Of a stretch of DNA of 64,000 nt, positions 44,204-52,933 are shown one piece after another. The stretch's first letter is position 1, and each line of letters opens with the position of its first letter. The stretch lies in contig CP099863.1 of assembly GCA_024134725.1 (NCBI GenBank), positions 1,421,501-1,485,500 of the forward strand, given 5' to 3'. Made by a program: the position numbers and the translations under genes. The notes under the pieces are model-generated. The model searched no databases. It was not told where the DNA came from and saw nothing but the letters and a program-made list of their open reading frames with translations. Source of the DNA: Bacillus sp. 1780r2a1 (GTDB lineage: Bacteria > Bacillota > Bacilli > Bacillales > Bacillaceae_H).

Positions 44204-44830
44204 TTGATTAACGTATTGTTAGTTGATGATCATGAAATGGTACGAATAGGCGTCTCAGCGTATTTGTCTGCTCAGACAGATATTCACGTTGTCGACGAAG
44301 CTGCTAACGGTGAGCAAGCGGTAGAGAAAGCACTAAAGCATCGTCCAGATATCATTTTAATGGATTTGGTGATGGATGGTATGGATGGCATTGAAGCAAC
44401 AAAGCTCATTGTTGATCAGTGGAGTGAAGCTAAAATCATCATTGTAACGAGCTTTTTAGATGATGAGAAAGTGTATCCAGCACTTGAAGCAGGGGCATCT
44501 AGTTACCTGTTAAAAACGTCTAAAGCGAGCAAAATTGCGGAAGCTATTCGCGCTACATATGCAGGAGAGACTGTGCTTGAGCCAGAGGTAACCGGAAAAA
44601 TGATGACGAGAATGCGTCGTCCCTCTTCTCCGCACGAGTTGTTAACTGGACGTGAAATGGAAATCTTGTTGCTTATGGCACAGGGGAAAACAAATCAAGA
44701 AATTGCCGATGAGCTATTTATTGCTTTAAAAACGGTCAAAACTCATGTGAGCAATTTACTAAGTAAGCTCGATGTACAAGATCGTACGCAAGCGGTTATC
44801 TATGCCTTTCAACATAAGTTAATTAAATAA
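44204..44830 (+). CDS. liaR: Response regulator LiaR
   Basis: 208-residue NarL/FixJ regulator. The receiver domain has the acidic pocket VDDHE and the phospho-Asp in DIILMDLVMDG; the C-terminal LuxR-type helix-turn-helix reads LTGREMEILLLMAQGKTNQEI. The start is TTG 44204 behind AAAGGAGAGCTGTTT, an unusual codon supported by the RBS and by the receiver sequence beginning MINVLLVDD. Expected to activate the liaI-like/liaH promoter upstream. Confidence 0.94.
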   Translation: MINVLLVDDHEMVRIGVSAYLSAQTDIHVVDEAANGEQAVEKALKHRPDIILMDLVMDGMDGIEATKLIVDQWSEAKIIIVTSFLDDEKVYPALEAGASSYLLKTSKASKIAEAIRATYAGETVLEPEVTGKMMTRMRRPSSPHELLTGREMEILLLMAQGKTNQEIADELFIALKTVKTHVSNLLSKLDVQDRTQAVIYAFQHKLIK

Positions 44831-44868
44831 AAGCGAAGGTCTCCTTGAAACCTTCGCTTCTTTTTTTT
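44830..44868 (+). terminator. Terminator of liaR
   Basis: AAGCGAAGGT/ACCTTCGCTT stem, 9-base loop, eight T. Confidence 0.9.
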
Positions 44869-44912
44869 ATAAAATAGCTGTTTTTTTATTGCATTTCAGT
44901 ATAAAATGATGG

Positions 44913-44935
44913 TAGCGCTTTATATGCTAGCGCTT
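44913..44935. promoter_or_regulatory. Direct repeat TAGCGCTT upstream of malL
   Basis: TAGCGCTT at 44913-44920 and again at 44928-44935, 15 bp start to start, 33 bp before the coding start. Each has the CGCTT core of LacI/GalR-family and cre operators, so a sugar repressor or CcpA may bind. Confidence 0.45.
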
Positions 44936-44967
44936 ACTTGTATGGAATGTTGTGAGGAGTTGAACAA

Positions 44968-46632
44968 ATGGAAAAGAAATGGTGGAAGGAAGCCGTAGCG
45001 TATCAAATCTATCCGCGTAGCTTTAAAGATTCAAACGGAGATGGAATTGGTGATATTCAGGGCGTCATTTCAAAGCTTGATTATTTAAAAGATCTCGGGA
45101 TTGATGTTATTTGGATTTGTCCGATTTATCAATCACCAAATGACGATAATGGTTATGATATTAGTGACTATCAAGATATTATGAGTGATTTTGGTACCAT
45201 GGCAGATTTTGATGAGCTGTTAGAGGAAGTTCATAAACGAGATATGAAATTAATTATGGACTTAGTTATTAATCATACATCTGATGAGCACCCTTGGTTT
45301 GTTGAAGCGCGTTCTTCAAAAGATAATCCTTATCGTGATTATTACATTTGGCATGAAGGTAATGATGGCAATGAACCAAACAACTGGGAGTCCATTTTCA
45401 ATGGTTCTGCTTGGGAGTTTGATGACGAGACGAAAGAATATTATCTGCACGTATTTTCAAAGAAACAGCCCGACCTAAATTGGGAAAACAAAGCGGTTCG
45501 ACAAGAGCTATATAATATGGTGAATTGGTGGCTGGATAAAGGAATTGATGGGTTCCGAGTAGATGCTATTTCGCATATTAAAAAAGTACCTGGTTTTCCA
45601 GACTTACCAAATCCAGAAGGTTTAGATTATGTACCTTCGTTTGAAGGCCACATGAATCGTCCTGGTATTCAAGAACATTTAACAGAATTAAAAGAAGAGA
45701 CATTTGCTAAGTATGATATTATGACAGTTGGTGAAGCAAATGGCGTTACGTGGGACGATGCTGACGAATGGGTAGGCGCTGAGAGCGGTAAGTTTGATAT
45801 GATTTTTCAATTTGAACACATGGGACTTTGGGATAAAGGAGAAAGTGAACCTCTAGATTTAATTGAGTTCAAAACAATCTTAACAAATTGGCAAAAAGGT
45901 TTAGCACAAATTGGTGGTTGGAATGCACTTTATCTTGAGAATCACGATCACATTCGTTCAATCAATAAGTTCGGTAGCATGAAATACCGTGAAGAAAGTG
46001 CAAAATGCTTAGCTGCACTCTATTTCTTAATGCAGGGTACACCTTTTATCTATCAAGGCCAAGAGTTAGGAATGACAAACGTAAAGTTTGATCGCATCGA
46101 AGATTATAATGATGTAGGTATGATAAATTACTATCGTATTCAACGTGCAAAAGGTCAGGATCATGAAGAAATCATGAAAGTGATTTGGGAAACAGGTCGT
46201 GATAATTCACGTACACCAATGCAGTGGGATCGTACGAAAAATGCTGGTTTTTCAACAGGAACACCTTGGATGAAAGTAAATCCAAACTATGTTGATATTA
46301 ATGTAGAGAAGCAGATTTCAGACGAAGAATCGATTTTAAATTTCTATAAAAAGCTTGTGGCGTTACGTAAACAGCATGAAGTATTTGTCTACGGAACGTA
46401 TGATTTATTGCTAGAAAATCATCCTGCAATTTATGCATATACGCGTACGCTAGATGACAAAAAAGCAATTGTTATATGTAACGTATCTTCTAAGCAGCAA
46501 GAATTTAAGTTGCCAAAAGAAGTGAAGGTTAAAGAAGAAGAACTGCTTATTCACAATTATCAAGTAGCAACCGATGAGATGGTTCAAGAGTTTACATTAC
46601 AACCATACGAAACACGTGTTTATTTTGTATAA
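44968..46632 (+). CDS. malL: Oligo-1,6-glucosidase / alpha-glucosidase (GH13)
   Basis: 554-residue GH13 enzyme hydrolysing alpha-1,6 (and some alpha-1,4) linkages of isomaltose-type sugars in the cytosol. It opens WWKEAVAYQIYPRSFKDSNG. Catalytic residues are visible: nucleophile Asp199 in GFRVDA, acid/base Glu256 in TVGEANG, and Asp326 in ENHDHIRS. ATG 44968 follows GTGAGGAGTTGAACAA. No transporter or regulator is adjacent, although a sugar ABC operon lies 4 kb further on. Confidence 0.92.
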   Translation: MEKKWWKEAVAYQIYPRSFKDSNGDGIGDIQGVISKLDYLKDLGIDVIWICPIYQSPNDDNGYDISDYQDIMSDFGTMADFDELLEEVHKRDMKLIMDLVINHTSDEHPWFVEARSSKDNPYRDYYIWHEGNDGNEPNNWESIFNGSAWEFDDETKEYYLHVFSKKQPDLNWENKAVRQELYNMVNWWLDKGIDGFRVDAISHIKKVPGFPDLPNPEGLDYVPSFEGHMNRPGIQEHLTELKEETFAKYDIMTVGEANGVTWDDADEWVGAESGKFDMIFQFEHMGLWDKGESEPLDLIEFKTILTNWQKGLAQIGGWNALYLENHDHIRSINKFGSMKYREESAKCLAALYFLMQGTPFIYQGQELGMTNVKFDRIEDYNDVGMINYYRIQRAKGQDHEEIMKVIWETGRDNSRTPMQWDRTKNAGFSTGTPWMKVNPNYVDINVEKQISDEESILNFYKKLVALRKQHEVFVYGTYDLLLENHPAIYAYTRTLDDKKAIVICNVSSKQQEFKLPKEVKVKEEELLIHNYQVATDEMVQEFTLQPYETRVYFV

Positions 46633-46668
46633 TAATAAAGGTTAGTGCAAACGATTGCGCTTATTTTG

Positions 46669-46692
46669 AGGCTCACATATGTGGGCCTTTTC
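46669..46692 (+). terminator. Terminator of malL
   Basis: GGCTCACA-TA-TGTGGGCC (one G-U) then TTTTC. Confidence 0.75.
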
Positions 46693-46797
46693 TAATTAGT
46701 TTAAGCATTTTCTTTTTGAAAGCTTTTGACTACCGCAAGTGGATATGGTACTTTTACACGTAGTATTCATTATTAGAGAGTAAAATGAGGTTGAAAA

Positions 46798-47943
46798 ATG
46801 ACAAAGTATAAAATTATTGCAACCGCTGCAATGGGAATTGAATCACTTGTAGCAAAAGAAGTTCGTGCATTAGGCTACGAATGTGAAGTAGATAATGGAA
46901 AAGTCATCTTTGAAGGTGATGAATTAGCCATTGCGAGAGCAAATTTATGGCTGCGCACGGCAGATCGTGTGAAAATTGAAGTTGGTCAATTTAAAGCACG
47001 TACGTTTGATGAATTATTTGAAAAAACAAAAGCCCTTGATTGGGGCCGTTACTTACCGGTGGATGCGGAGTTTCCGGTGTCGGGTAAATCGGTAAAGTCA
47101 AAGCTTTTTAGCGTGTCTGATTGCCAAAGTATCGTAAAAAAAGCAATCGTTGATAAAATGAAAAAGCATTATAGTATCACAACAGGTTGGCTTGAAGAAA
47201 AAGGGGCTACGTTTAAAATTGAAGTAGCACTGCTAAAAGACATTGCAACAATCACAATTGATACAAGTGGAGCAGGTTTGCACAAGCGTGGCTATCGCGT
47301 TGGACAAGGTGATGCACCGTTAAAAGAGACGCTAGCTGCAGCATTGGTTATGCTGACGCCTTGGAATCCCGATCGTCCATTTGTTGACGCATTCTGTGGT
47401 TCGGGAACGATTGCGATAGAGGCAGCGTTAATTGGTCAAAACATTGCACCTGGCTTTAATCGTGACTTTATTTCAGAAGAGTGGCCTTGGATGTCTCAAG
47501 AAATTTGGGATAAAGCACGCGATGAGGCAGAAGAATTAGCAAACTATGATCAAGAGCTAGATATTGCTGGGCATGATATTGATCATCGTATGATAAAAGT
47601 AGCGCAGCAAAACGCATTTGAAGCTGGCCTAGGAGACTTAATTCAATTTAAGCAAATGCAGGTGCGTGACTTCACGACTCCAAAAGAATATGGAATTATT
47701 GTTGGAAACCCACCTTACGGGGAGCGTCTAAGCGATCGCCCTTCTGTCGAAACGATGTACGCAGAGATGGGTGATGCGTTTGCAAAACTTGATACATGGT
47801 CTGTTTTCATGCTGACGTCTCATGAGCAGTTTGAACAGTATTACGGCAAGCCCGCGACTAAAAAACGTAAACTTTTTAACGGATTTATTAAAACTGACTA
47901 TTACCAGTATTGGGGACCTCGTCCACCTCGTAAAACAAATTAA
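46798..47943 (+). CDS. ypsC: THUMP-domain rRNA (guanine-N2) methyltransferase YpsC
   Basis: 381 residues: an RNA-binding THUMP domain (about 45-155), then a Rossmann methyltransferase with VDAFCGSGTIAIEAAL (SAM loop) and the catalytic NPPYGERL near residue 303. Related to the N-terminal half of E. coli RlmL, so 23S rRNA is the likely target. B. subtilis ypsC is likewise downstream of rnpB. The start is ATG 46798 with AATGAGGTTGAAA. Confidence 0.9.
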   Translation: MTKYKIIATAAMGIESLVAKEVRALGYECEVDNGKVIFEGDELAIARANLWLRTADRVKIEVGQFKARTFDELFEKTKALDWGRYLPVDAEFPVSGKSVKSKLFSVSDCQSIVKKAIVDKMKKHYSITTGWLEEKGATFKIEVALLKDIATITIDTSGAGLHKRGYRVGQGDAPLKETLAAALVMLTPWNPDRPFVDAFCGSGTIAIEAALIGQNIAPGFNRDFISEEWPWMSQEIWDKARDEAEELANYDQELDIAGHDIDHRMIKVAQQNAFEAGLGDLIQFKQMQVRDFTTPKEYGIIVGNPPYGERLSDRPSVETMYAEMGDAFAKLDTWSVFMLTSHEQFEQYYGKPATKKRKLFNGFIKTDYYQYWGPRPPRKTN

Positions 47944-47952
47944 TCTAACTGG

Positions 47953-47988
47953 AATACACATGCTTACTTCTTAGCATGTGTATTTTTT
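47953..47988 (+). terminator. Terminator of ypsC
   Basis: AATACACATGCT/AGCATGTGTATT, 8-base loop, T-run. Confidence 0.9.
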
Positions 47989-48048
47989 ATGGGAAATCTT
48001 CAATAATCCAAATTATTCTGTACATACTACTAAAAGAGGTGGGAGCAG

Positions 48049-48528
48049 TTGAAGATATTTAAAGAAGCAAAAATATTCTTTGGTAGTATGATTGTTTTAT
48101 CTTGGTTAACAGTTCCTTTTTTAGGTGCAAAATACATTAAAAAATATAAATACGCAGTTGGATTCATTTCTGTATTTATTTTTATAGAAAGCTTCGTGGC
48201 TAAAAAATTTAAATGGTGGTCGTTTCCAAGGCCTCCTTTACGCTATCTTACGGGAGAAATGGCGCTAGTTTTGGGACCTTTCATTCCAGGATCTTTGTGG
48301 ATTATGAGACTTACATATGGAAGATTTGGCCTATATATGCTGTTGAACTTAATCGCTGATTGGCTTTTTATTTATCCATTTCAGGCCATGACAAAGAAAC
48401 TTAAGATGTTTCAATTTGGAACGGTTGAAAAGCCGCAACTTCTTGGCATTTTTCTTTTTAAAGCTGTATTGATGTATGGATTTCAGTATTTTATCGTTGA
48501 AAAGTCTAATAAAGAGGGTCCATCATGA
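48049..48528 (+). CDS. Membrane protein of unknown function, 159 residues
   Basis: Hydrophobic segments at about 9-27, 36-52, 72-88, 93-113 and 131-148; Lys/Trp-rich cytosolic stretches such as KKFKWWSFPRPP. Not recognised. The start is TTG 48049 behind AAGAGGTGGGAGCAG. The last five codons are part of a terminator stem, and the TGA stop is exactly its three-base loop. Confidence 0.75.
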   Translation: MKIFKEAKIFFGSMIVLSWLTVPFLGAKYIKKYKYAVGFISVFIFIESFVAKKFKWWSFPRPPLRYLTGEMALVLGPFIPGSLWIMRLTYGRFGLYMLLNLIADWLFIYPFQAMTKKLKMFQFGTVEKPQLLGIFLFKAVLMYGFQYFIVEKSNKEGPS

Positions 48529-48543
48529 TGATGGACCCTCTTT
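48511..48543. terminator. Bidirectional terminator, loop formed by a stop codon
   Basis: AAAGAGGGTCCATCA (48511-48525), loop TGA, TGATGGACCCTCTTT (48529-48543). Convergent genes share it. Confidence 0.9.
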
Positions 48544-49354
48544 ACTTTACTGCACCAGCCGTCATGCCAGCGATGAACAAGCGCTGCAAGAATAAGTACG
48601 CAATAATTAAAGGAATAGATGATAGCACTACCGCTGTAAAGAGCATGGGATAGTTTGTCAAGAATTCCCCTTGGAAGTCTAGCAGTGCTATTGGTAAGGT
48701 TTTTACTTCTTTTGATTTCAATAATAGAAGAGGGAAGAGTAAATCGTTCCAAACAATAACAAAAGAAAAAATTCCTATCGTTGCGAGAGACGGAATAGAA
48801 AGCGGTATGGCAACCTTGCTATAAATTTTCCATTCCGAAGCTCCGTCTATACGAGCGGCTTCAAACAGTTCTTTCGGAAGAGTCTTCATAAAGCCCGTTA
48901 TGATAAAAACACCAATTGGTAATAAAAAGCTAATCGATACTAGAATGACCCCTGTTAACGTATTTAACAAATTTAGCGTGTTCATTAGCAAAAAGACAGG
49001 GATCATAATTACTTGTGTTGGAACAATCATGCCAACAATAAAGAAACTATAAACAATCCATCCAGATTTTTTAGGAAGTTGCACAATAGCGTAAGCAATT
49101 AGACTCGCCAGTAGCAAGATGAAAAATGTACTAATTACAGTAACAATTGTACTGTTTTTCATATAGCCAAATAGAGGTTCTGAAATAAGCAGATGTTTAT
49201 AGTTCTCAAGCCTCCAACTAGTTGGAAGACCGATGGGACTATTGTATAACTCTGGCGTCGTTTTAAAGGTTGTAAAAAGAACAAGCGTTAATGGAATAAT
49301 AATGATAACGCTATAAGCTAAGAGCGTGAGTTGTTTAAATACTTTAGAAAACAT
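48542..49354 (-). CDS. Sugar ABC transporter permease (MalG type)
   Basis: 270-residue permease of the carbohydrate uptake transporter-1 family, six helices. The EAA coupling motif is ELFEAARIDGASEWKIYSKV. Last gene of a four-gene operon read on the minus strand (ATPase, binding protein, MalF-type, MalG-type). The start is ATG with AAAGGAGATTTTT. Substrate not deducible; an oligosaccharide or alpha-glucoside is plausible for this family. Confidence 0.9.
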   Translation of the reverse strand: MFSKVFKQLTLLAYSVIIIIPLTLVLFTTFKTTPELYNSPIGLPTSWRLENYKHLLISEPLFGYMKNSTIVTVISTFFILLLASLIAYAIVQLPKKSGWIVYSFFIVGMIVPTQVIMIPVFLLMNTLNLLNTLTGVILVSISFLLPIGVFIITGFMKTLPKELFEAARIDGASEWKIYSKVAIPLSIPSLATIGIFSFVIVWNDLLFPLLLLKSKEVKTLPIALLDFQGEFLTNYPMLFTAVVLSSIPLIIAYLFLQRLFIAGMTAGAVK

Positions 49355-49366
49355 AAAAATCTCCTT

Positions 49367-50317
49367 TTATATTTTTGTCAGCTTCAAAATTTTAAACTGT
49401 AAAAACGTTAATAGCCCGATAATCAGCATGAAAATAACTGATACCGCTGAAGCATAGCCAAATCTGAAATTAATAAAGGCTTCGTGATATAAAAAGGTAG
49501 ATAGAATTTCAGTTGCGTTTGAAGGTCCACCGTTGGTCATAGCCAAGATTAAATCAAACGCTTTAAAACTTTGAATAGTTGTATAAGCCACAACCATAAT
49601 GGTCGCTGGTGCTAGAAGTGGCCACGTAATACGTATAAAAACCTGCCATTTTGAAGCACCATCAATACTCGCTGCTTCAAATAACTCTTTAGGAATAGCT
49701 TGAATCCCTGCCACAAAGATGATGAGCATTTGCCCGGTATGTGCCCAAAACTGCACAAATGCCAAGCTGAAAATGGCTATTTTTCCGTTACCTAACCATG
49801 ACTGTGTTAAATTTTCTAAGCCAATTTTAGTCAAGAATAAATTAAGGCCACCTATGTTGGGATCGTACATAAAATTCCATGTGAATGCGATTGAAACAGA
49901 CGAAATAATAGTAGGTACAAAAAATAGAGCACGATAGAATGTGTTTAAGCGTGACTTTTTATAAAGAAGTAAAGCTAGACATAGGCTTAAAACCGTTTGG
50001 AAAATAAGCACAGTAAGCGTGAATTTTAAGTTTGTTGAAATGGATTGTTTAAAAATAGCATCACGCGAAAATAGTTCAATGAAATGATCAATTCCTATAA
50101 ATGAAAATGAAGTAGACAAGCCGTTCCAGTCCGTTGTACTTAAGAACAAAGCGGCTATTGTTGGAAAAACAAAAAATATGCTATAAAGAGCGGCACCTGG
50201 AAGAATAAATAACCAAATACCTAGTTTGGAAATACGAAAATAAGAAAGAACAGAAGCAGAGAAAGAGGGTGCTTTCTCTGTTTCTGTCGCCAATGATGTG
50301 TTATTGTGCAACGACAC
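49367..50317 (-). CDS. Sugar ABC transporter permease (MalF type)
   Basis: 316 residues with six helices after an N-terminal tail of about 35 residues. EAA motif ELFEAASIDGASKWQVFIRI. The start is GTG 50317 behind AAGGAGAGGTTGATC, overlapping the end of the binding-protein gene by 17 bp; a longer frame to 50377 lies inside that gene and has no RBS. Partner of the MalG-type permease 12 bp downstream. Confidence 0.9.
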   Translation of the reverse strand: MSLHNNTSLATETEKAPSFSASVLSYFRISKLGIWLFILPGAALYSIFFVFPTIAALFLSTTDWNGLSTSFSFIGIDHFIELFSRDAIFKQSISTNLKFTLTVLIFQTVLSLCLALLLYKKSRLNTFYRALFFVPTIISSVSIAFTWNFMYDPNIGGLNLFLTKIGLENLTQSWLGNGKIAIFSLAFVQFWAHTGQMLIIFVAGIQAIPKELFEAASIDGASKWQVFIRITWPLLAPATIMVVAYTTIQSFKAFDLILAMTNGGPSNATEILSTFLYHEAFINFRFGYASAVSVIFMLIIGLLTFLQFKILKLTKI

Positions 50318-51536
50318 GATCAACCTCTCCTTGTGCTTTTTTAGCTGCTTCTGTAGGGCTAACTCCCGATAAAACATCCTGTACAGACGTTTCTACAGCC
50401 TTAGTAACTCGTTCATTTAAAATGGTAAAGCGAGGCTGGAATACAGTTTTCTTTTCAGTCCACTTTGCGCTTTCTTCTAGCTCAGGAGACTTATAGCTTA
50501 CATCCTTTGTAGTTAAAAGCTGTCCAGTTGCGTTAGCGTATTCTGATGCAATCTCAGGTTCAGCTAGAAAAGCTAGAAATGTTTCTGCAGCTTCTTTGTG
50601 TTTTGATTTTTCAGCAATTCCAAGCAAAAATGTAGTGGTATGAACACCTTCATAAACTGCATCTTTTTCATCAACAGTAATTGGAGCGAGTAATCCTTGA
50701 TTAATTTTAGGGTTTTGCTGTTTGACAGTGGCCATCATGTAAGATCCTTGTGCAAGCATCGCACCTTTTTCTTGAGCAAAAAGCGCCGCAGCACTTTCTT
50801 TTTTTGTACCTAGAGCATCTCTTTGGAAATACCCTTTATCGTTTAGTTCTTTAATCTGAGAAAGTGTTTTTACGTACCAATCATCCGTTAGCTTGCGCTT
50901 ACCTAGTTCAACTTCATGAAGCGCATTTTCAGTCGGTTGGTTGTTCATAATCATCGGATTAATAAATTGAGATGGACTCACATCACCAGAGAATAAAATC
51001 GGCGTATAGCCATTTTTCTTTAGCGTTTCTGAAACCGTTAAAAATTCATCCCAGCTTTTAGGGACCTCTAAGTTTAATTTGTTGAAAATATCTTTATTGT
51101 ACACAGGAATATTGTAAACAAGTTGATAAGGAAGGGCATATTGGTCGTTTGCTACTTTTCCAACTTGAATTAACTTTTCATCAAAAGATGACAATAGCTT
51201 TTCATCTGTTAGCTTTGAAAACCCTGAAGCTTTTTGGATGGTATTAAATTGGCTACCTGGAAAGCTTGCGAAAACATCAATTCCTTCTCCAGATAATAAA
51301 GAGCCCTGAATTTGTGACTGATAAGAGTCAGAAGGGAATATAGTCATATCTACTTTTATAGTTGGATTTTCCTTTTCAAACTTTGCAATAATTTCATCAA
51401 ACGCTTTTGTATCTTCTCCACGCCAGTGAGTAAAGTTAATAGTAACTTGATCGGCTTTTCCTGATGATTCACTGCTTTTACTGCACCCTGCAATTAAGAT
51501 AGAGAGTGTTAAAAATAGCATTAATAGTTTTTTCAT
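50301..51536 (-). CDS. Sugar-binding lipoprotein of the ABC importer
   Basis: 411-residue solute-binding protein family 1. Lipobox LIAGC with the Cys near residue 18, a Ser-rich linker, then the family pattern VTINFTHWRGEDTKAFDEII, and EGIDVFASFPGSQ. The C-terminal helical part has AAETFLAFLAEPEIASEYA. It captures sugar outside the membrane for the two permeases. The start is ATG with AAAGGAGACTTATTTT. No sequence clue decides which sugar. Confidence 0.9.
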   Translation of the reverse strand: MKKLLMLFLTLSILIAGCSKSSESSGKADQVTINFTHWRGEDTKAFDEIIAKFEKENPTIKVDMTIFPSDSYQSQIQGSLLSGEGIDVFASFPGSQFNTIQKASGFSKLTDEKLLSSFDEKLIQVGKVANDQYALPYQLVYNIPVYNKDIFNKLNLEVPKSWDEFLTVSETLKKNGYTPILFSGDVSPSQFINPMIMNNQPTENALHEVELGKRKLTDDWYVKTLSQIKELNDKGYFQRDALGTKKESAAALFAQEKGAMLAQGSYMMATVKQQNPKINQGLLAPITVDEKDAVYEGVHTTTFLLGIAEKSKHKEAAETFLAFLAEPEIASEYANATGQLLTTKDVSYKSPELEESAKWTEKKTVFQPRFTILNERVTKAVETSVQDVLSGVSPTEAAKKAQGEVDRVVAQ

Positions 51537-51560
51537 AAAATAAGTCTCCTTTTTATAAGG

Positions 51561-52658
51561 TTAATTTTCAGTTATCTCAATTCGGACACTTGAGTCTGAA
51601 TCAAAAAAGTGCGCGTGAGTAAGTAATAAGGTAATGTGAATACGTTGGCCTGTCTGCAGCGTATAATCTGCAGGAACTTTCACAGTTAATTGCTGCTCAT
51701 TTACCTCGGTATATACAATGTAATCAGCTCCTAAAAGCTCAGCTACTGCAATCTGTGTATGGATAGAATGAGCTTCTGCTTTCATGCTGATTGTTACATG
51801 TTCAGGACGGATACCGAGGATTACTGTTTGATTGTTGTAGCCTTGCTTATGTAGCTGAGCAGCTTGATAAGGTAAAAGTGGGAGAACATATTCACCAAAC
51901 ACAAACTGTTTATTTTTTATAATTCCTTTAATAAAGTTCATGCCAGGAGTTCCAATGAAGCTTGCTACAAATAGGTTAGCTGGTTGTGTATAGACTTGCT
52001 TAGGCGTACCCACTTGCTGGATTTTTCCATCTTTCATTACGACTAGACGAGTTCCCATTGTCATGGCTTCTGTTTGGTCGTGAGTGACGTAAATAACGGT
52101 TGCCTTTAGGGCCTTGTGAAGCTTGGTTATTTCCGCTCTCATTTGTACACGAAGCTTAGCATCCAAGTTTGATAATGGTTCGTCCATCAAAAATAACTGA
52201 GGCTGACGAACAATCGCTCTGCCTAGAGCGACACGTTGGCGTTGACCACCAGACAGCGCTCGAGGTTTTCGATTTAAATAATCTTCTAAGCCTAATATTT
52301 TAGCTGCGTGCACCACCCGCTCATGAATGTCCCCTTTTGGAAACTTTCTAATTTGCAGGCTGAACGCGATGTTATCATACACTGTCATATGCGGATATAA
52401 AGCATAGTTTTGAAACACCATTGCAATATCCCGTTCTTTTGAAGGTAGGTCATTTGCTTGCTTGCCACCAATGAAAAGAACGCCTTCAGATATGGATTCA
52501 AGGCCAGCAATCATACGAAGGGTTGTCGATTTTCCACAGCCTGAGGGTCCGACAAACACGATAAACTCTTCATCTTCCACTTTAAGATTAAAATCTTCAA
52601 CAGCATTTAATGATGGAGAATAGCGTTTGTAAATATGTTCGAGTTGTAAAGTAGTCAT
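51561..52658 (-). CDS. Sugar ABC transporter ATPase (MsmX/UgpC type)
   Basis: 365-residue ABC ATPase with C-terminal TOBE/OB regulatory domain. Walker A GPSGCGKST, signature LSGGQRQRVALGRAI, Walker B FLMDEPLSNLD, switch HDQTEAMTMG. It is encoded with its own transporter, whereas B. subtilis uses one shared MsmX for several importers. The start is ATG 52658 behind AAAAGGAGATGCAG; the ATG six bases earlier overlaps the RBS. First gene of the operon and directly downstream of the attenuator-like leader. Confidence 0.9.
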   Translation of the reverse strand: MTTLQLEHIYKRYSPSLNAVEDFNLKVEDEEFIVFVGPSGCGKSTTLRMIAGLESISEGVLFIGGKQANDLPSKERDIAMVFQNYALYPHMTVYDNIAFSLQIRKFPKGDIHERVVHAAKILGLEDYLNRKPRALSGGQRQRVALGRAIVRQPQLFLMDEPLSNLDAKLRVQMRAEITKLHKALKATVIYVTHDQTEAMTMGTRLVVMKDGKIQQVGTPKQVYTQPANLFVASFIGTPGMNFIKGIIKNKQFVFGEYVLPLLPYQAAQLHKQGYNNQTVILGIRPEHVTISMKAEAHSIHTQIAVAELLGADYIVYTEVNEQQLTVKVPADYTLQTGQRIHITLLLTHAHFFDSDSSVRIEITEN

Positions 52659-52673
52659 CTGCATCTCCTTTTC

Positions 52674-52753
52674 AGAAGCTTTTATTTTGAAAAAAATAAA
52701 AGCTTCTAACAGTCCATTAAGAAAAAGGTTTCCTAAGGACTATTAGAAGCTTT
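52674..52753 (-). promoter_or_regulatory. Leader with competing hairpins (candidate attenuator)
   Basis: Minus strand, three segments. A (52753-52737, AAAGCTTCTAATAGTCC) pairs over 17 bp with B (52715-52699, GGACTGTTAGAAGCTTT; one G-U), and B is followed by TATTTTTTT: an intrinsic terminator. C (52688-52674, AAAATAAAAGCTTCT) is a perfect complement of B extended through its T-run, so B:C excludes A:B and removes the terminator. C ends just before the AAAAGGAG of the ATPase gene. The trans-acting signal is unknown; no T-box, known riboswitch or RAT sequence was recognised. Confidence 0.7.
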
Positions 52754-52756
52754 CGG

Positions 52757-52768
52757 TTGACCGGTAAG
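52757..52768. promoter_or_regulatory. ACCGGT-centred half-palindrome in the leader
   Basis: TTGACCGGTAAG resembles operators of LacI-family sugar repressors with a central CCGG, but it also lies inside the transcribed leader. Confidence 0.35.
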
Positions 52769-52804
52769 CATTCTTAATAAGTTTTAATTTTCAAATTTAT
52801 ATGT

Positions 52805-52834
52805 ATTTTAAAGTCTATTATTCTTATCTGTCAA
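52805..52834 (-). promoter_or_regulatory. Promoter of the sugar ABC operon
   Basis: Minus strand TTGACA (52834-52829), 18 bp, TAAAAT (52810-52805). Predicted start near 52797, giving a leader of about 140 nt. Confidence 0.6.
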
Positions 52835-52933
52835 GTGTGTTTTTGAAATAACCTTTTTCTATGAATAAACGAACAGAGTTCTGTATAAAATAATCTTATA
52901 ACTGTTTTTATAGAGAGAAGGAGAGTGTTTGAG

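Noticed and set aside
52665-52800. T-box or known sugar antiterminator (RAT) leader for the ABC operon
   Set aside because: No T-box sequence, specifier loop or RAT consensus is visible; reported instead as an unassigned attenuator.
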